NCBI GenBank assembly: GCA_014338405.1
Contig: JTDE01001114.1
Span: 100,129-164,128 of the forward strand
Source: Paragonimus skrjabini miyazakii
Lineage: Eukaryota > Platyhelminthes > Trematoda > Plagiorchiida > Troglotrematidae
Length of the DNA: 64,000 nt
Reading direction: 5' to 3'
A program made the translations under genes and the position numbers. Each line of letters starts with the position of its first letter. Positions within the stretch are counted from its first letter, which is position 1. Of this stretch, positions 11,609 to 26,600 are shown piece after piece. Below the pieces are notes generated by a model. That model was not told the DNA's origin. It ran no database searches and worked only from the letters and a program-made list of their open reading frames with translations.

Positions 11609-14600
11609 GTAAGACGAAAACCTGGATATCATTTAACCAGATCAGCTTGAGAAATCTGATTATTTTCTTTGACTTGTTACACTTCATCTTAAAACAGGCG
11701 TCTACCATTTAATTTTAATATTCATTCCTGATGTCAGATCAACGATAGCTTCCCATATTTATTTCTGTTCCTTCTCATTAATTTTTCTCTTGCGCTGGTA
11801 AGCCGTCTTATACGGAAAACTTGGTAAGCAGTTATCAGTTTAAGTAAAACATTCCGAAAATAAATTTGATTTTAATTGTATGAGCAGTAACCCAACTTCA
11901 TTCATCTTTGCGTGAATGATTAATTCTAAGTTTGTTTTATGATAAAAATACAACTGCCTCACTCGCTGTTTCAATAAAACAAGCAATGGCTGACAATTTT
12001 TCACTCGGGCTTGGTGGCATTGTATGAAACTTGCATCAATCGACAGAACCCTGTTGTCGTAAAACTGCTTTATGGTCAACTTTTCCATTGGAATCAGTAA
12101 CAGCTTTATGATGGTGAACAGTCACATTTGTACAGTTTACGCCATCACTATGCCCACAAAGTTACTTTTATTAATCGTTCTTCCGAAAAAAAATAAACGT
12201 TAACTTAAAGCTACAATCGGAGGGTAGAATCTTGTTATACCATCGAAGACGTAGTGACTGGAGTAAACGCTGACTTTACAATAACAGTTTGTACATTTTT
12301 AATCTCACATGGCATCATCAAACTAGTGAAAAATGATACCGGTACCAAGGATTTATGAATATACCCTTTTGCTAGTTAACCATCTGCGAATCGCACAGAT
12401 CTGCGTACCGTTTTTATACTTTAGCCCATTGCTTTGTTTGCAGACCTGGAACGAAAATTTCTGGTCGAGCCTAAATCCACAGATATTGCGGTTGGAAATC
12501 GATTGACTCTGTCGTGTATGCCTCCGAAAGGTAAACCGGATCCTGAAGTAAGTAAGAAATTATTTGATATTCCAGTGCATACAAGATGGACTTTTCAGCC
12601 TCCCATTTTTATTAAATTTAAGATAATTCTTTCAAACCTCCTTCGAATTTTTGCCTACAAGTTCCAACTATTTATGTAAGTGAATTGCTCTACTAAAGTT
12701 TAACTTTGACCGATATACTTTGACCTTCGCTCCATTTTTCTTGTTGACTTAGTCGTAATCATCTTGAATTGAATGTGTCGACTCACGTGGCTAATCGTTG
12801 TTACTAATTTCAATCGGGAGGTTTGTTTTTTGTCATTTGCAGTAACTACCATTAATTAATTAGACATCATACGCTTTCCATTTCTGCACATATTACATGT
12901 GATATCAACTTCATTATCGAAAAACTGTCCAAGCCGTCAGCCTTTGTATGTTGTTGGTAATATGTCTCTTCATTCTTGAACGAAAGCGAATCGAATCACA
13001 GACCTTAAAGTGGTGATACGTAATCCATTACATCGGCCATCACATCAAATCCCTCGACAGCCATCGCTTTCATCTAAAACCCAAACTGTAATTACCACTG
13101 TTACTTATAACTTCAATTCAAGCAATGCATCGTGTACAACTAACCCCTGCTTAGCAGTGGTTGCTTCCTGGAGTGATTGATTAATCTACCCTAATAAATA
13201 AATTCGCAGGGGCTTCACTCTCTACTGCTTTATTGGTTACAGCAAATCATGTTACCATGCAGAGTCAACTTGATTAGTATCGCATTTCAGGTGTATTGGC
13301 TAAAAACTGGACTACGCATTCAACAAAATTTACATTCGCGTGTTGTAATCAATGGGTACAACCAGCTCATCATCAACAACGTGACTCTAGATGATAGCGG
13401 GAATTACACTTGCGTTGCTGAATGCCTAGGCATGGAATTCCGGCACGCAACAGCCAGAGTGACTGTGATCAGTAAGTCAACATTCTGTGATGTCTGTCAA
13501 ATGAAGTATCAGGTTCATCACAAATTAAACTGCAGTTGTGATAAAGTTGCGCATAGCTTGAAGTCACAAATTGTTATTATCGGGGAAAATGTGTTATTTC
13601 TCATAATCCATTTTCATGGTAATTACGTTTTTACTACGCTCAAACACATTTGCCATTTGACTCATAGTGTGATTACAGTACAACCTGCATTAAAAGAAGC
13701 AGCTTAGCCTAAAGTGAGTGCAAGTTACTCACCAGATTAAAAAATTCTGCCTCACGTTTTCAGCGTATTTGCATGTAAGATGGTCGAAATGGAATCCTTG
13801 TTTATGGTTACAAACAAGCTCTACTTCCACTCCGAAATGTCAACAAACTCGCACCAGGCAATGCGTGGCTAACACAGCTGCTGTCCACCAAGTTCCAAAG
13901 GCTCCTGATTCATTCCCTGATTGCCCCCTTCCATGGATGCAAGCAAAAAATTGTTCTATGGAAGCTTGTTCAAGTTAGAAATATGTTATGTTAAATAAGT
14001 GACATCTAACTCAGTAACCGTCACCAATATTTATTCGCTATTTTATTTCAACACTGCTTAGGAAATAAAGTCCCCGTAACAACTGGATTGGACGGGATCG
14101 AATTGAAGAAGCAGGACATTCATCTGTTGCGAAAGATTGCAATCTACGTTGGATCCATCATTGTGATTTCGCTTTTGTTAACCGTCGTCACAGTTGTACT
14201 GGTTAAGCTCAAATTCCGATGGCTTTTTTCGTTCTCGCCCTGGTTATGTGGTAGTTGTTCAGAAAGTGAGTGGACATTAAAAAATTGTTTGAAACGTGTG
14301 AGTTTTCATTGCTTGCCGTGGTTAACGTAATTTATACTAATTGGTTACAGGAAAAGAACCCCGTCCCCAAGTCAAAAAGAGAAACCCAAAACATGTTGGT
14401 AAGTTAGGTTACCATGTATACACCTATGCTTTTTTGACAGATAACTAAGTTATTTATTTTGCTCAACTCTTGCTTTTGTTGACAACAAAAAGGGAAATAA
14501 TGGAATAGATTTCCAGTAAATTCCGAGTTAGTTATTCATTTCAGTTGCATGAGTTATCCACCGCTATCACTGTTACCATATAAACATACTTATTCACTGT

Positions 14601-17600
14601 TTGAAATAGAATTATCTTAAGAAAATCAGGGAATATATCCTTATTTACAAGCAGTCAAGGGTTTTATTGACATCCGATGCGAAAAAAGGTGGTTTCGATT
14701 TTCCCTCCATATAATTTCCTATTCTGTGGAATAGAAACGTCATGCTTTATTTTACTCGGCAGCTAGTAGAGAAAACAATGTGAAAATATCATGAATGAAA
14801 GTAAGAACAACAGAGGAATGGGAGGAACTTGCATCAAATTGTTATAATGAGACGAAATAGATGGGATAAGAAACTTCTGCAGACACCAAGTTTTGTATTT
14901 GTGTGGTCAGCGTTACTTTACTGAAGGTCAGAACTATGAGGTTCGGCTATCGTAACGTCACAGTGAATGAGGTGATCGGGTCGATTTAGTGACTTATCTA
15001 GCCAATGTGATCCATGATTAATGAAGCTCATTTTCGCGCCCCGCTGCTCAAGTGACTCGGGGCGCAGAACCTCTTTGAAATTAAGTTCATTTATTCGCGG
15101 TTACACTACGATTTCTGTTGCAACGTAACTGTACAATCAACCGCGAATTACTTTTAAAGTCAAATCAACAAATCAAGCATTCATAAAAATCAGTCCCAAA
15201 ATTTATAATAAAAACATTATTTGGCCGAAGGAAGCATAAGTTTTGTACAGCTTGAAATAGTCAAGAGCAAACTACTTCTTTCTAATTATGGTTCGATAAA
15301 AGCTTCCTTTTTCACTGCAGTGTACACTATAAGGCTTTCTGATTTACACTTTTTCTGGGTTCCGTCGTCTGCCCGCCAGTGAACTAGGTCTTAGATGATT
15401 ATTTGTTTTCTGTTGTTTGGCAGCAAGCTGTTCAGGTTTGTCGGATTATATAAAACATATGTCCGCCATGTTTTATTTGGAGTTAATAAACACAAATCCT
15501 CCGAGCAGTTTTAACGAATTGGTTTTAAATTTACTGGAAACACTGTTTATTTTAGTTAATGCACAAACAATAATGAGACACTAGGACAGTATAATTTCAG
15601 CTATCCTTTAAACAAACCTTACATACATGACTTTAGCGCCAGCCAGCAAGTAATACTTCAAAATGCAACCAATCCTTCGTGATCGATGCGAAATTATCTG
15701 TCACATCTATCGATATTTGAGCATGCCAAAACAAAAGGGTAAAACAGTTTTTATCAGTCAAACAAATAGAAGCCATTATTCGTTTGTCTACTTATATTAA
15801 TATAACCACTCTAGTATGCAGTTCTCAAGGTGAACACGGCTAATGGTATTTGACAACCAACCTGACTAGGGCGATATTGAACCACTTCTTAAGTAACGTT
15901 GGACATACTAGTGTTCCAAAACATTTCACGAGCACTCAGACCAAAATAACCTCGGTCTACGAAGCCTACGCTGAGACAAACACATAAGTATCATTGTTAA
16001 ACAGCGTAAACAAAACTTGAAATCAATTTACAGAAACCGCTAAATGGAGTAATCCACTGTTTTCCCTTTTTATCATTTATAGGTCTACTTCTACGAACTG
16101 ACCAAGAAAATGAAGCAGTACTTTTTGAAAATAGGTTTTTCACAAATGCGCGAAATATATACGCGGCTCCTAGCAAAAGAAAGCGATCTCCACAGTATGT
16201 CGGTCGAGGCTCGACAAACAATATACATCAAGAAATCGACCATAGGGGATCAAAATTTAACCTTCATGTATTTTCAAACGGCTCTTCTCTAATAGTATGT
16301 GGAAAGCACACTGATGAAAAATGTAATGACAGTGTTGCCAACCGGATGCTTGTAAACTCGAAAAGAAGCCATCATATATGTACGAGAACAATGCATCATT
16401 CAATAAACCATAGGGCTAACAAGAATCAGTTTCAACTGCTTTCTAACTGGTGAGTTGAGTTGGTGCGAGGTCGTACGCTGATGGAAAATATAAAAGCTGA
16501 GCTTTCAACACGGCTTAAAGATATTGCTTTCTTGAGAAAGGGGAAAAGAACAGTTATTGCGCGAGTCCGTCCCTAATACGTCTCTAAGTTTCAACTAAAA
16601 GTATCAGGCTTCCGTAGGAGAGTGGTTCAATCTACTTCCTCAATGTCTCATTTTCACAGTTTTTAGATAGACCGAGAGGTATATTTGCTATAACCGTAAA
16701 AGATGTTTGGCCTGCGAAGTTGTTTTCCGCATGAAGTTCCACACAATTTATGTTAAAACATAGGACAACGAACGCGTACACTCATTTGCATGGCTGACGA
16801 ATATCTACACACACTTTGCAGCAGTGCATTGGCATTCGTCTTGGTGACATGTCCCCATAGTGCACACACATTGTTCCAGTAGTCGCTTCCGGTCTCCCCC
16901 TCTTCCTGGCGTTGAGATTTGCATTCCAGTCCCGATTGCACGCAAGATACTACTTACAACCGAAGCTGCATGTTATGCAACACTAATCTGTTGGTAAAAT
17001 TACTGCCACTGGTCAACCAGTTTTGAAGTAGGTTTACGGTGGTCTTTATGTCCGTTGATTATGATCCCTCACTGCATATGATTCCATTATTTTAGATAAA
17101 TACCGAAATTATTAGGGCTTCACCGTTTACGGTGGTAGTCACCGTTACATTAGTCCCATAGCCGGTCGCGTAAATTCTTTTCACGGTTACTGCATAAAGC
17201 CATAAGTGGGCACGTCTGTGTCTATCCAGAGTAAGTGTCAGATCCCATATGTTCGTTGTAATCAAGTCAGTCGGGTGATACATATCAGATAAATGCTTTC
17301 TGGGGAAAAGTGATAAATCGGCCAGTAAGATGAACGACGCCAGGTGTATTGGGCGTTGATACTGACACACCACTGTAGCCAGAACAACTGGGTAAGTATA
17401 GGAACCACGAAACTACTAATCCAGTGCATTACTGTTCGAATCAAAATTGTAAATGTCATCGACCACGACTTGGTCAAACGTCTTACAACCTTCTCAACAC
17501 AGGCAGTCAACAAAATTGTAGTCGAAACAGTCCATTGTGGCCGCACAATTCACATTATTTGTTACACTAGCTAATTTGATAAAGTTCTTGCCAATATTTT

Positions 17601-20600
17601 GGTCAAATAGTAAAAGATAAGCAGTCTAAAACGTCCGAAAGAACAAGGTGACATAAACAGTCAGCAATTTAGTGCTTACTGCATGTTATGTAAACCATTA
17701 TCTGAATATGCTACTCAGAATTGAGCAGGCCAATCAGGTGGATGTCAGACAAGGTAGGATTATGCAGTAAACAACTAAAAACAGCTTTTTGCGTCGGTCT
17801 TAATCAAAAAGACTTCGTGTACTCTGCGTACATGATGTTACTTACGCTGTGTTGTGAAACTCTCAAGGTAAAATGAACACGTCAACTTGATTGGTTATTT
17901 AAGATGCTACTTGCCTTGTACTCATACCGATGGGTAGTTAGTTGTTGTCCATCTTATGCGTAACTTTGCTCATGGAAAAACTGCAAAACTGTATGTTTTT
18001 ACGATTTTAATGCTGGTTCTCAAAGCAACGCTTCAACCGCATTTCTGTGTCACCTTGCGTGCGTCAGATATTGTCAGTAAGGAGAAGCTTAACGATCAAG
18101 CTTTACCGTATGAATAAAAATTTGGCATTCACCTCGTTCATCTGATTGTAACTGTATTAAGAACCGGTGATAATTTAGATACGCACGTTGAAGTAATTAG
18201 TAAAAAATTCAGACTTAAGGTAGAATGACTGAAAGTTGCGGCTAGTAATGGATCATGCTCTAGATGTAGTCTGTTTCTGCCTTTCATATTTTTGTGAGAC
18301 AAAAACTATGGTTGTGAAATTTAGGTTTAAGAAAGTATTAACTCATGCTCATCGTGGACAAGTACACCACGCATTCGACTTGTACAAAACGGATGATCAG
18401 ACTTAGAAAGATAGTTGTGTTGGAACCACGGAAGGTAGCAACATTTTATGTAGCAGACTGTTTCCTTTAAAGTTCCAAAACCATATTAGAAAGCCGTTTT
18501 GGTATTCTTTCGAGACAATTAGTTGACAGCATTTCATATCATAAATATATTTCTTTGGTTTTTATTCTTCTAATGCAACCAGTTCCGGTGATTCTGGGTG
18601 TGCCGTGCAATCTGTGCGGACTGATGAGTTGCATCAGCCTTCCGAAACAAACCATGCTTTTACAAGTAGCTTGATGAACACGGCGGTTCGGGAAGCCCAA
18701 ACCCCACCTAATCCTACCGTCAAAGCCATCTCCCTAAACACTCTGAACGGAAGCAGCTTAAATCATTCTTCGGAATTTTTTGCGGTTTTCAAAAACCGCA
18801 CATCAAAAAGTCGTGTACAAACACGGGATTCGGACGAGACAGAATCGAGTGAGGTGCGATATGAGTCATGCTCAAGTCCACTGTCCACCGCACTGTACCA
18901 AGAACTTGTTCAGGAGTTGCGTCTTCCAGAGAATGAGGCAAACGTTACGTGCTGTGGACATATTTCAGCCGACGGTGGGCGACTGAGTTTGGATAAATTT
19001 GGTGGGTGAATTATGAAGAATGTTTGCTTGAAAAATTAGTATGGAGGAAAATCGTATGTGGATGAATTAACATTACCGGGTGCACTGCCATTTCTTGAAA
19101 TTGCTGTCCTTGGGTGATCTTGCATTGCCATTTCTGTAAACCTTGCAAAATTGTCTCAACTAGTCTCAACTAATTTTTACATATGAACACAATGATAGGG
19201 AAAACTTCTGAAAAGCCACCAATCGATAATTCAGTGGCCAATGTAATAGAATATTGGTAAAACTTGGAGCAATCTCAACAAAGATGATCACATGAGATGA
19301 GCCTAATTGTCCAAGCTAGTTGAAATTATGACGGCTTCGGTTGTTTTGAGAAATTCTAATGGTATCATAACTAACGTATCTATAATTAAATTTGATAGTG
19401 TGTCAGCATGCTATTGTTCGTTACTAAGCAGCATGCTAAATCATATCAGGGTTTTGAAGCTAAGTTCAGTTATAATAAAATGTTTCCACGAATGTTACAA
19501 AAGTCTATATGAAAGTGATCTCACAAATTCCTTGTACCTTTTTAGTGACTTCCATTTATGCCGCTTGAATTAACTACAGACAATAAGAACATTCAACTTT
19601 GACTGCATTGTTGTGTCTATATATACCACACAATAATGGGTTTGGAGTGAAGAAAACCGACCGATCAACACACCAGACAAAAAACACCTCATCTTTACTC
19701 CGTCATTTGAATTTTCTTTTGCAATTAAATCCGTCAAAAGTGTACTAATAATGAAGGCCGGTGGTATTCTCGTACTCGTGTTCTTCACCAAGAAGACACC
19801 AAATTTAAGAAGCGATAGTCGTAAGAACTTACCTCAAATAACATTGACAACCTACAAATCCAGCTTCAGCTTAATAATTAAAATCACTCAGTGCACTCAG
19901 GTGAAAACCTGAAAGGTAGCTTGAACCCACATGTACATCTGGGAACGATTGCCAAAACCAGATAACTTACGCGGAAGGTTATTTTCACTAGTAAGACATC
20001 GGCCCATTTTCACCTGTCTCAACTAGTTATCAGAAAAATTTTCGCTAGTTATGTTAAACTTCCCCTATTTCTGTACGCATTTCTTCACTGTTATACAAGA
20101 CAAAACAATGTCCGTTACCTCCAGCTGTTTAAAAATGTTCATATATTTCCCATATTCCACGGGGACTCTTAATCACTTCATCTTTTTACCCGCTCGACTT
20201 TTTATCTATCCGCCAAAATTAGTCACCTCAAAAGTTAGTATCAGCAACTGACCGTTTCTGTTGTGCACAAAATTTGGGGCCCATATTAAGCAGTCAGTTA
20301 GAAATCCCCTAATCAAAAGTGAGATTAGTTGGGAACAAGCAAACTGACAAGATGAAAAATATGGGCCTTGCAGTAAAAGCTGTAAAAGCATTGGAAAATG
20401 TCTAGCTAACAAGAACTTCGAAAGCAAATAAGAGGTTGGGTCAATCGATACCATGGTTTGATGTGATGTCCTGCACTCTGGCACTCCGACAGTTATGTAT
20501 GCTTCCTCCAGGGTTAAGAAGTACTCACTCGTTATAAGAGGACCGACAAAGAATTCTTTCGTTTTTTGCAGTGTTCTTTTTTAGTGAGCTTTTGGGGGCT

Positions 20601-23600
20601 CTGCACTCTCCACAACGCAAAGAGATGGGTTAGACTATGTGGATCTTCACCTGTCACGATATAAAAAGATTATGTCACATTCATGGGTAACGACATTACT
20701 TGAAGCCAACTTATCNNNNNNNNNNNNNNNNNNNNNNNNNNNNNNNNNNNNNNNNNNNNNNNNNNNNNNNNNNNNNNNNNNNNNNNNNNNNNNNNNNNNN
20801 NNNNNNNNNNNNNNNGCTTTGTTTGTGCAAGCCCTATTGGAAATGTATACAACATTTGTGTCAAAGCAGTTATTTAAATTATAGACGTACAATCGACATA
20901 CGGTGATCATACTTGCATCAGCATCACAAATAACATCCTTCTTATTGCGAGTATTTAAGTAGAAATAAACAGCATTGAATTACCAAGATTGACACTTAGG
21001 TTATGGCCAAATCTCCCCACATTCTGACCGTTTAGGTAAGAAATTAATCAGGACACGTAAGATATTTGTTAGCACCTTTAGATTTTTCGCATTGCACTTT
21101 CTACGTTTAAATATCAATCTAACACAGAAAGGTCTCTTGTGTAAATCTCATTTTGTGTAACCTGTCCTCAAAGGTCCCGGTGAGGAAGTATATCCTTCAG
21201 TCATAGCTTCTTAGTAAGCACTGAGTGGGATTTCTAATCATATTTAACGATTAAATGAAATAAGGTTTATATAAAATTTATCTACTAAGAACACTTGTAT
21301 GCATATGGAGTTGGTAATAGCACTGAAACAAATTCTACGCTTTAAAATATTCTGTAATTAAAACAAGTTTACCTTTTGTTTATTTACGCGCCACGTGCTA
21401 CCTAAATGGTCTACTCCGCTCTGTGTATCCCGAATCATCTCTTAATGTTCGATTGTTGAAATACTACCAGCCGTATAGTAAACGAGTTTACAATAATTCA
21501 ACATAAATTATATCTCATAATCTCACGTACTTTGAAGGCAGTTTAATTTGTCCCCTCATTGGAAACAATATGCTAAATTCAAAGCTTAGTCGACTGTCAT
21601 CAGAATAGCCAACAGGATTACGATTTGCAAGTGCCGAAACATCACTGTCATGCTACATTCAAGCTTACGTTTGTTGCATGACAGGTAACCATATCAAAAA
21701 TAACATTAAGCAAATGTAGTAAATTTGGAAATTAACATATATGCTGCGTGAACAGTTACAGAGCAACACATTAATAATCAACCAATTCGAATATACTACT
21801 TTTTAGGTGTATACGTGAGCATTCCAGCTCAAGCGCTTGTCACAAATTTGACCCAAGAAGTTCGACTGGCATTAATCCAGAACGTTGGACATCAACCACA
21901 GCTTAATGGTCAGTGTAACTGTTTGTGCTGTGTTTCGCATTTAACGAAATTGTGTTATATAAATAAATGTTCATTTCACCGGAAGGAAACTAATTTTGAG
22001 AGCCCACGCAATTTGATTATTAGTTAGTCCAAGAAATGGTCATTAATGTAACTATGGTGACCCTCAACTGTTAAATTACTCTGACGTGTTAGTGTTTGCA
22101 ACCGTTCGAAATATTTCATCACACACGTATCTTGCATCAGGTATTGTCACACAACCAGATTTTAAGCATCAAAAGTTATGTTAAGTTTAATTCAAAAGCG
22201 TTACTTTCATCCTCTCTTTTTGTTGAAATTCATTTGAGATGAGGTTTTTGCTGTATATGACTCTGGCCTTCCTCTTATGATTTGTTAAAAAATGAATCAG
22301 GGATTCAAACTATTTCATGACAATCCATGAAAATTTGACCAGTTCAAAATTTTCTTTGAAGTTTTCACATTACTTTGCGTTTGTAAGTCCATTTACAGGT
22401 AAGTACTATAGGGCTATGTAGGCAAAAACTGGAAGCCGATGATGGATTATAGTATTTGCATTTGAATAGACTTTTTGGCTTGGTCTTTTCAAACGAATTA
22501 GCAGAGTGGAGTTCCGCTTTCACGAGAGTCATCAGTGCTGCATATTCTTGTTCTGCTACAGCTCCAACTCAGGTCTACCTGGTTAACAATATCTGCAAAC
22601 CGATCTGACTGAGAGGTTGACTATGGTTTTAATGTGTAATCGACGACTCAGCAGTCAACACAGCACATTGGTGATAACGCGGGCTGGAGCTCAAATATTG
22701 GCCATGAGAACGAAGCATAATACAGGCAAGCCGTAGCAAAAATGAAACCAAAGTCTAAACCTCTCTTTAAAAAAAAATGATTGGGTTGTCCATCTCAGTG
22801 CAACTTCTATAACCAGATCGGTTTGTTGCCCTGAAGTTCACCACATGTGGTTCAAGCATGTGGCCAAACAGTATTACTCTAAATATCACCAGCCGATACC
22901 AAGTTTTCTGGTGAGCCCCAAAACAGATCACATATACTCTCATTATGAAATAAACTGCATCTTTTGTTAACAAACACACTAGTTTGCCGAAGAAACTTTT
23001 ACAACCTCAGTTTCAAACATTGGATGGACAACCCAAGTAGTTGCCTTTCGGGCTTACACAGTTTTCCAAACTTGGAAAATTTTTCTTTCGTCTTTTCAGA
23101 TGAGACCAGGTTAAGCAATTCACATAGTTTTGTCGGTTGATTTCCTAGCTACTTAAGCCCTGTATTGTCAAACAGCACTTTAGATTTCATTGTAGTGTTT
23201 ATCTGAAATTGTATCCATCCATTGTGCAAGGGCCAATTCCTACATATTTCCTATGACAAACGGGTGAAAACTCATATAAATTCGACGTGTAAATGTTTAT
23301 TAAACCCAACTTTTCTTCCGGTAGGTCTATTTTAATTACCAGACTAACCCGATTTCTTCTGCGAACTTTTAACCTCAACAGACCAACAACTCATGCTCAG
23401 CCCCGTAATTCAACTTGGACCACCAAACCTTAAACTTACAAAACCAGCAGTTGTGGTGTTCCAACATTGTGCCCCAATGGCATCTACGTCGTTGAGCATT
23501 CTGCTATTCACCAAAAGACTGATAGTAGATTCAACCAACAGACAACCCGCAGTCAGCGTGCTACCTAGGAAAGAAAATGAAACTATAACTTTTGACAACG

Positions 23601-26600
23601 GGAACGTCCAGGAGATGCGCACCCCCTCTTCTACAAGATTCACCAAAGAAACACTTGCCGAATGGATGGTAAGTTTCTTTAAAAGATACCCAAAAGTTAC
23701 ATCAGGAAGACGTGCTTATCGTTTTGGTAGGCGGAAACCAATTTATTAAAACAGTAAGCAAAAACTGATTTATCAATCAAACGGTGCAACAATTTTACTT
23801 GAAACGGTACCAGCACTAAAATAGTTTGTTAGACACTTCCAGCTCACTAACCACTAGCTAATGTACTACATATCTTAACTCACCGCTAACCGTTGAGTAA
23901 AATCTTTGAACCCCTCACATCGGGAAAACGTTTTTATTTTTAGTTTGGATTAACCTTTCTGTCTGTAATAAATCGCCTGGACCGGTTTTCCCAAGTGCAA
24001 TAAAACTAAATAGCTGTAACTTACAAAGGTTTACTTGAAACCGGAATCCAGTGTTGCTCATTTACTTTCTGAGAAGCAGACCCGTATGTTACTTTTATAA
24101 TGATATACATTTCACAAATTGGATAGTTAGATTAGGACTTCTGAGCTTCAACTTGAAATTTCGGCATAAATGTGGACACCTAACTACTTGTTGCCTCGTA
24201 GTTTAACATGTTTACTGCAGAAACCGAAAATCCGGCAAATTTTCCATCTCAACAGTCAGGTGTGGATGGTATTGTAAAAGTGAACGAGTCGGAAAATAAT
24301 TTGCTAATATGGAGACAATTTTACAGCATGCAGCAAGGAAGGTTATGTTACATAGTCTTCACCCGAAGACTTCAAACGAACAACACTATTTGTCTTCTAG
24401 AATGAAAGCTGATTACAATAATTTACGGCCAACTTTTGAAGCGTCATTGAAGCCAACAACTTCTTATCGAATAACTCAGACAACTGAAGAGGAAATATGG
24501 TCTACCACTCATTTAATCGTTAAGATCAAAATCATATTAACTTGCACCAAAAATGACAATTTACAAATTTTTCTTTCCGACAAACTGTGTGGCTCACTAA
24601 TCGCAGTCGGGGGAAAAAATTAATCCTCAACGACGACTATTTTGATACTCCTTTTACGTATTCAATGCTACACCACCTTAAATTTTTCTTACTTATTGTA
24701 ACTCAACAGTTCACAAAATCTGGGAATCCAGGGTGTTGAGTTATACATCAGAAACATGATAGCAGCATGCCAATTCAGCTTTCTGCTTGATGTAGTTGTC
24801 AAGTAAATGGAAAATAATTCCATCCGCCAATAGAAACTAGGCTCGTGATGCTGGAAAAATTATTAATGCATGTCTGAAAGGGACTTCACCAAACACTAAA
24901 CAATAACACATGTGTATTTGAGTGCATACGTTAGTCTTCATATACCTTTCGACGCAGGTAGCTGTTCGAAATACCGGCGCCTGCACTAGGTTATTTTTCA
25001 GGGAAGGACGTATTATTTTAAGTGAAATGCATGCACAAAGTTATACAAGCAAATTACGTGCGCTGTACCACCATACCACACTTAGTAAACGGGTACTTAG
25101 TGAGTAAGAACACTTGCATGGTCTTACATCTACATCGGGTGACTGGCACATGGTTGTATCTGATTGCCTTACAAAGGTAGCGAACCGAACGCTTACATAG
25201 GTTATTGTACCAATGCCTAGTAGAAGAATGAAAACTGAACGTTACCTGGTGCAAACGCTTTAAACGATTGGTGCTTCAGAGACTAATGTAACGTAAAAGC
25301 ATATGAATAAAGCATAACAGTATGGTACAAATTAATTAAAACTTCTTCAACTGTGGCAACTTTTAAATGGCTTCAGGACAGTAACTCAGAAAACTCATCA
25401 TTTATGCCGTTGCTATTCATAAGGTTGATACGTTCTTCTACCATAGCCGTGGGGTTACTTGACGGGCCATATCAGACTGTCAGCAAAGAAGTCAGATGCA
25501 TTACAGCTGAACGCTGGTAATAGTTTTAACCCTCAGCTGCAACTAACTGGTTTTATTAAACTGAACAGTTTCATATCAGGGGTGAAAAACTAAAGCACAT
25601 GCTACCGTCCTTTCATGTTATAGCTTCATTTCACATAAATGTCAAGAATACTTCTTAAAACTGAAGATTTCAGAAATTAGAATTCATATTTGTACAAACT
25701 GCTAGTGTCATAGCACATATTCTGCAAAGCATGAGATCTAAGATAATTATTGGTGGATTACGTATTATCTTCTGGGTGGCACACTGTGACCTCAGCATTT
25801 GTAAGGCCCGCTGCAGCGCAGTAATACGCATAGCTTACCTTTCTGCGCTTGTGTATTTTAGCTACCGTGAAAAGAATTTACACCCATAAATTCCAGTTCA
25901 CGAAACGCGGGCTTTTTCTTCAATGTTGAGGAGTCTTTGACAGTCGCCTAGTTTACTTACTAAACCACAGAATGCAGATAAATGAATAACTGTATGATGA
26001 GTCACATTTATTTAATCGCAGTTCTGTGTTGTACTGCAGGACTATTCGTCAATCGAACATCTTCAGACAACTGTGAGATGGACTGTCGATGGCATATTTC
26101 GTACGGACTTTGGCAAACGCCTCCCAGAAGTGCAGCTTCTCTCCTCGTGATTTATAGCGCTTTCTTTTGTAGTATATCACATCGCAGGTCTGATTCTCAC
26201 TGACCTGAACTTGAATTACTTACGCAGACAGAACGCGTATATTATCACGCAATTTCTGTTGCTGCTACTGATGGCTGGAAGAAACCTCAGGGCGGCCAAC
26301 TTATGTGGTCACTGACTACGAAAACTACATGTGCCGCTTTTGGCAAGAGTGTTGGGTTCAGCTCATGGGATTAAACATTGTGCAACTATCCGTATCGATG
26401 GGATGAAACCCTCCCGGGCACTGAAGTATTTCATATCCGGTGACGAGACTGGATCAGTAAAATTGCCGACTTCTGTTCTTTAGTATTCCCTTTTAGACAC
26501 TTTCCTTGCTTCACATCTTTTCATTCAACCCCCACTTCGTGAAATGAAGACAGCCGTTTTACACATAACAAAGTTTATTACTGAATATCTTTTTGTGCGT

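Noticed and set aside
16753..17574. Several overlapping frames on both strands
   Set aside because: They overlap each other, lie in a phase-consistent unc-5 intron and show no motif.
20639..20910. Frames spanning the run of N
   Set aside because: They exist only because N codons were read as open.
25982..26203. Possible secreted peptide with hydrophobic start
   Set aside because: Only the first 25 residues look like a signal peptide; the rest is unremarkable, and it is inside an unc-5 intron.
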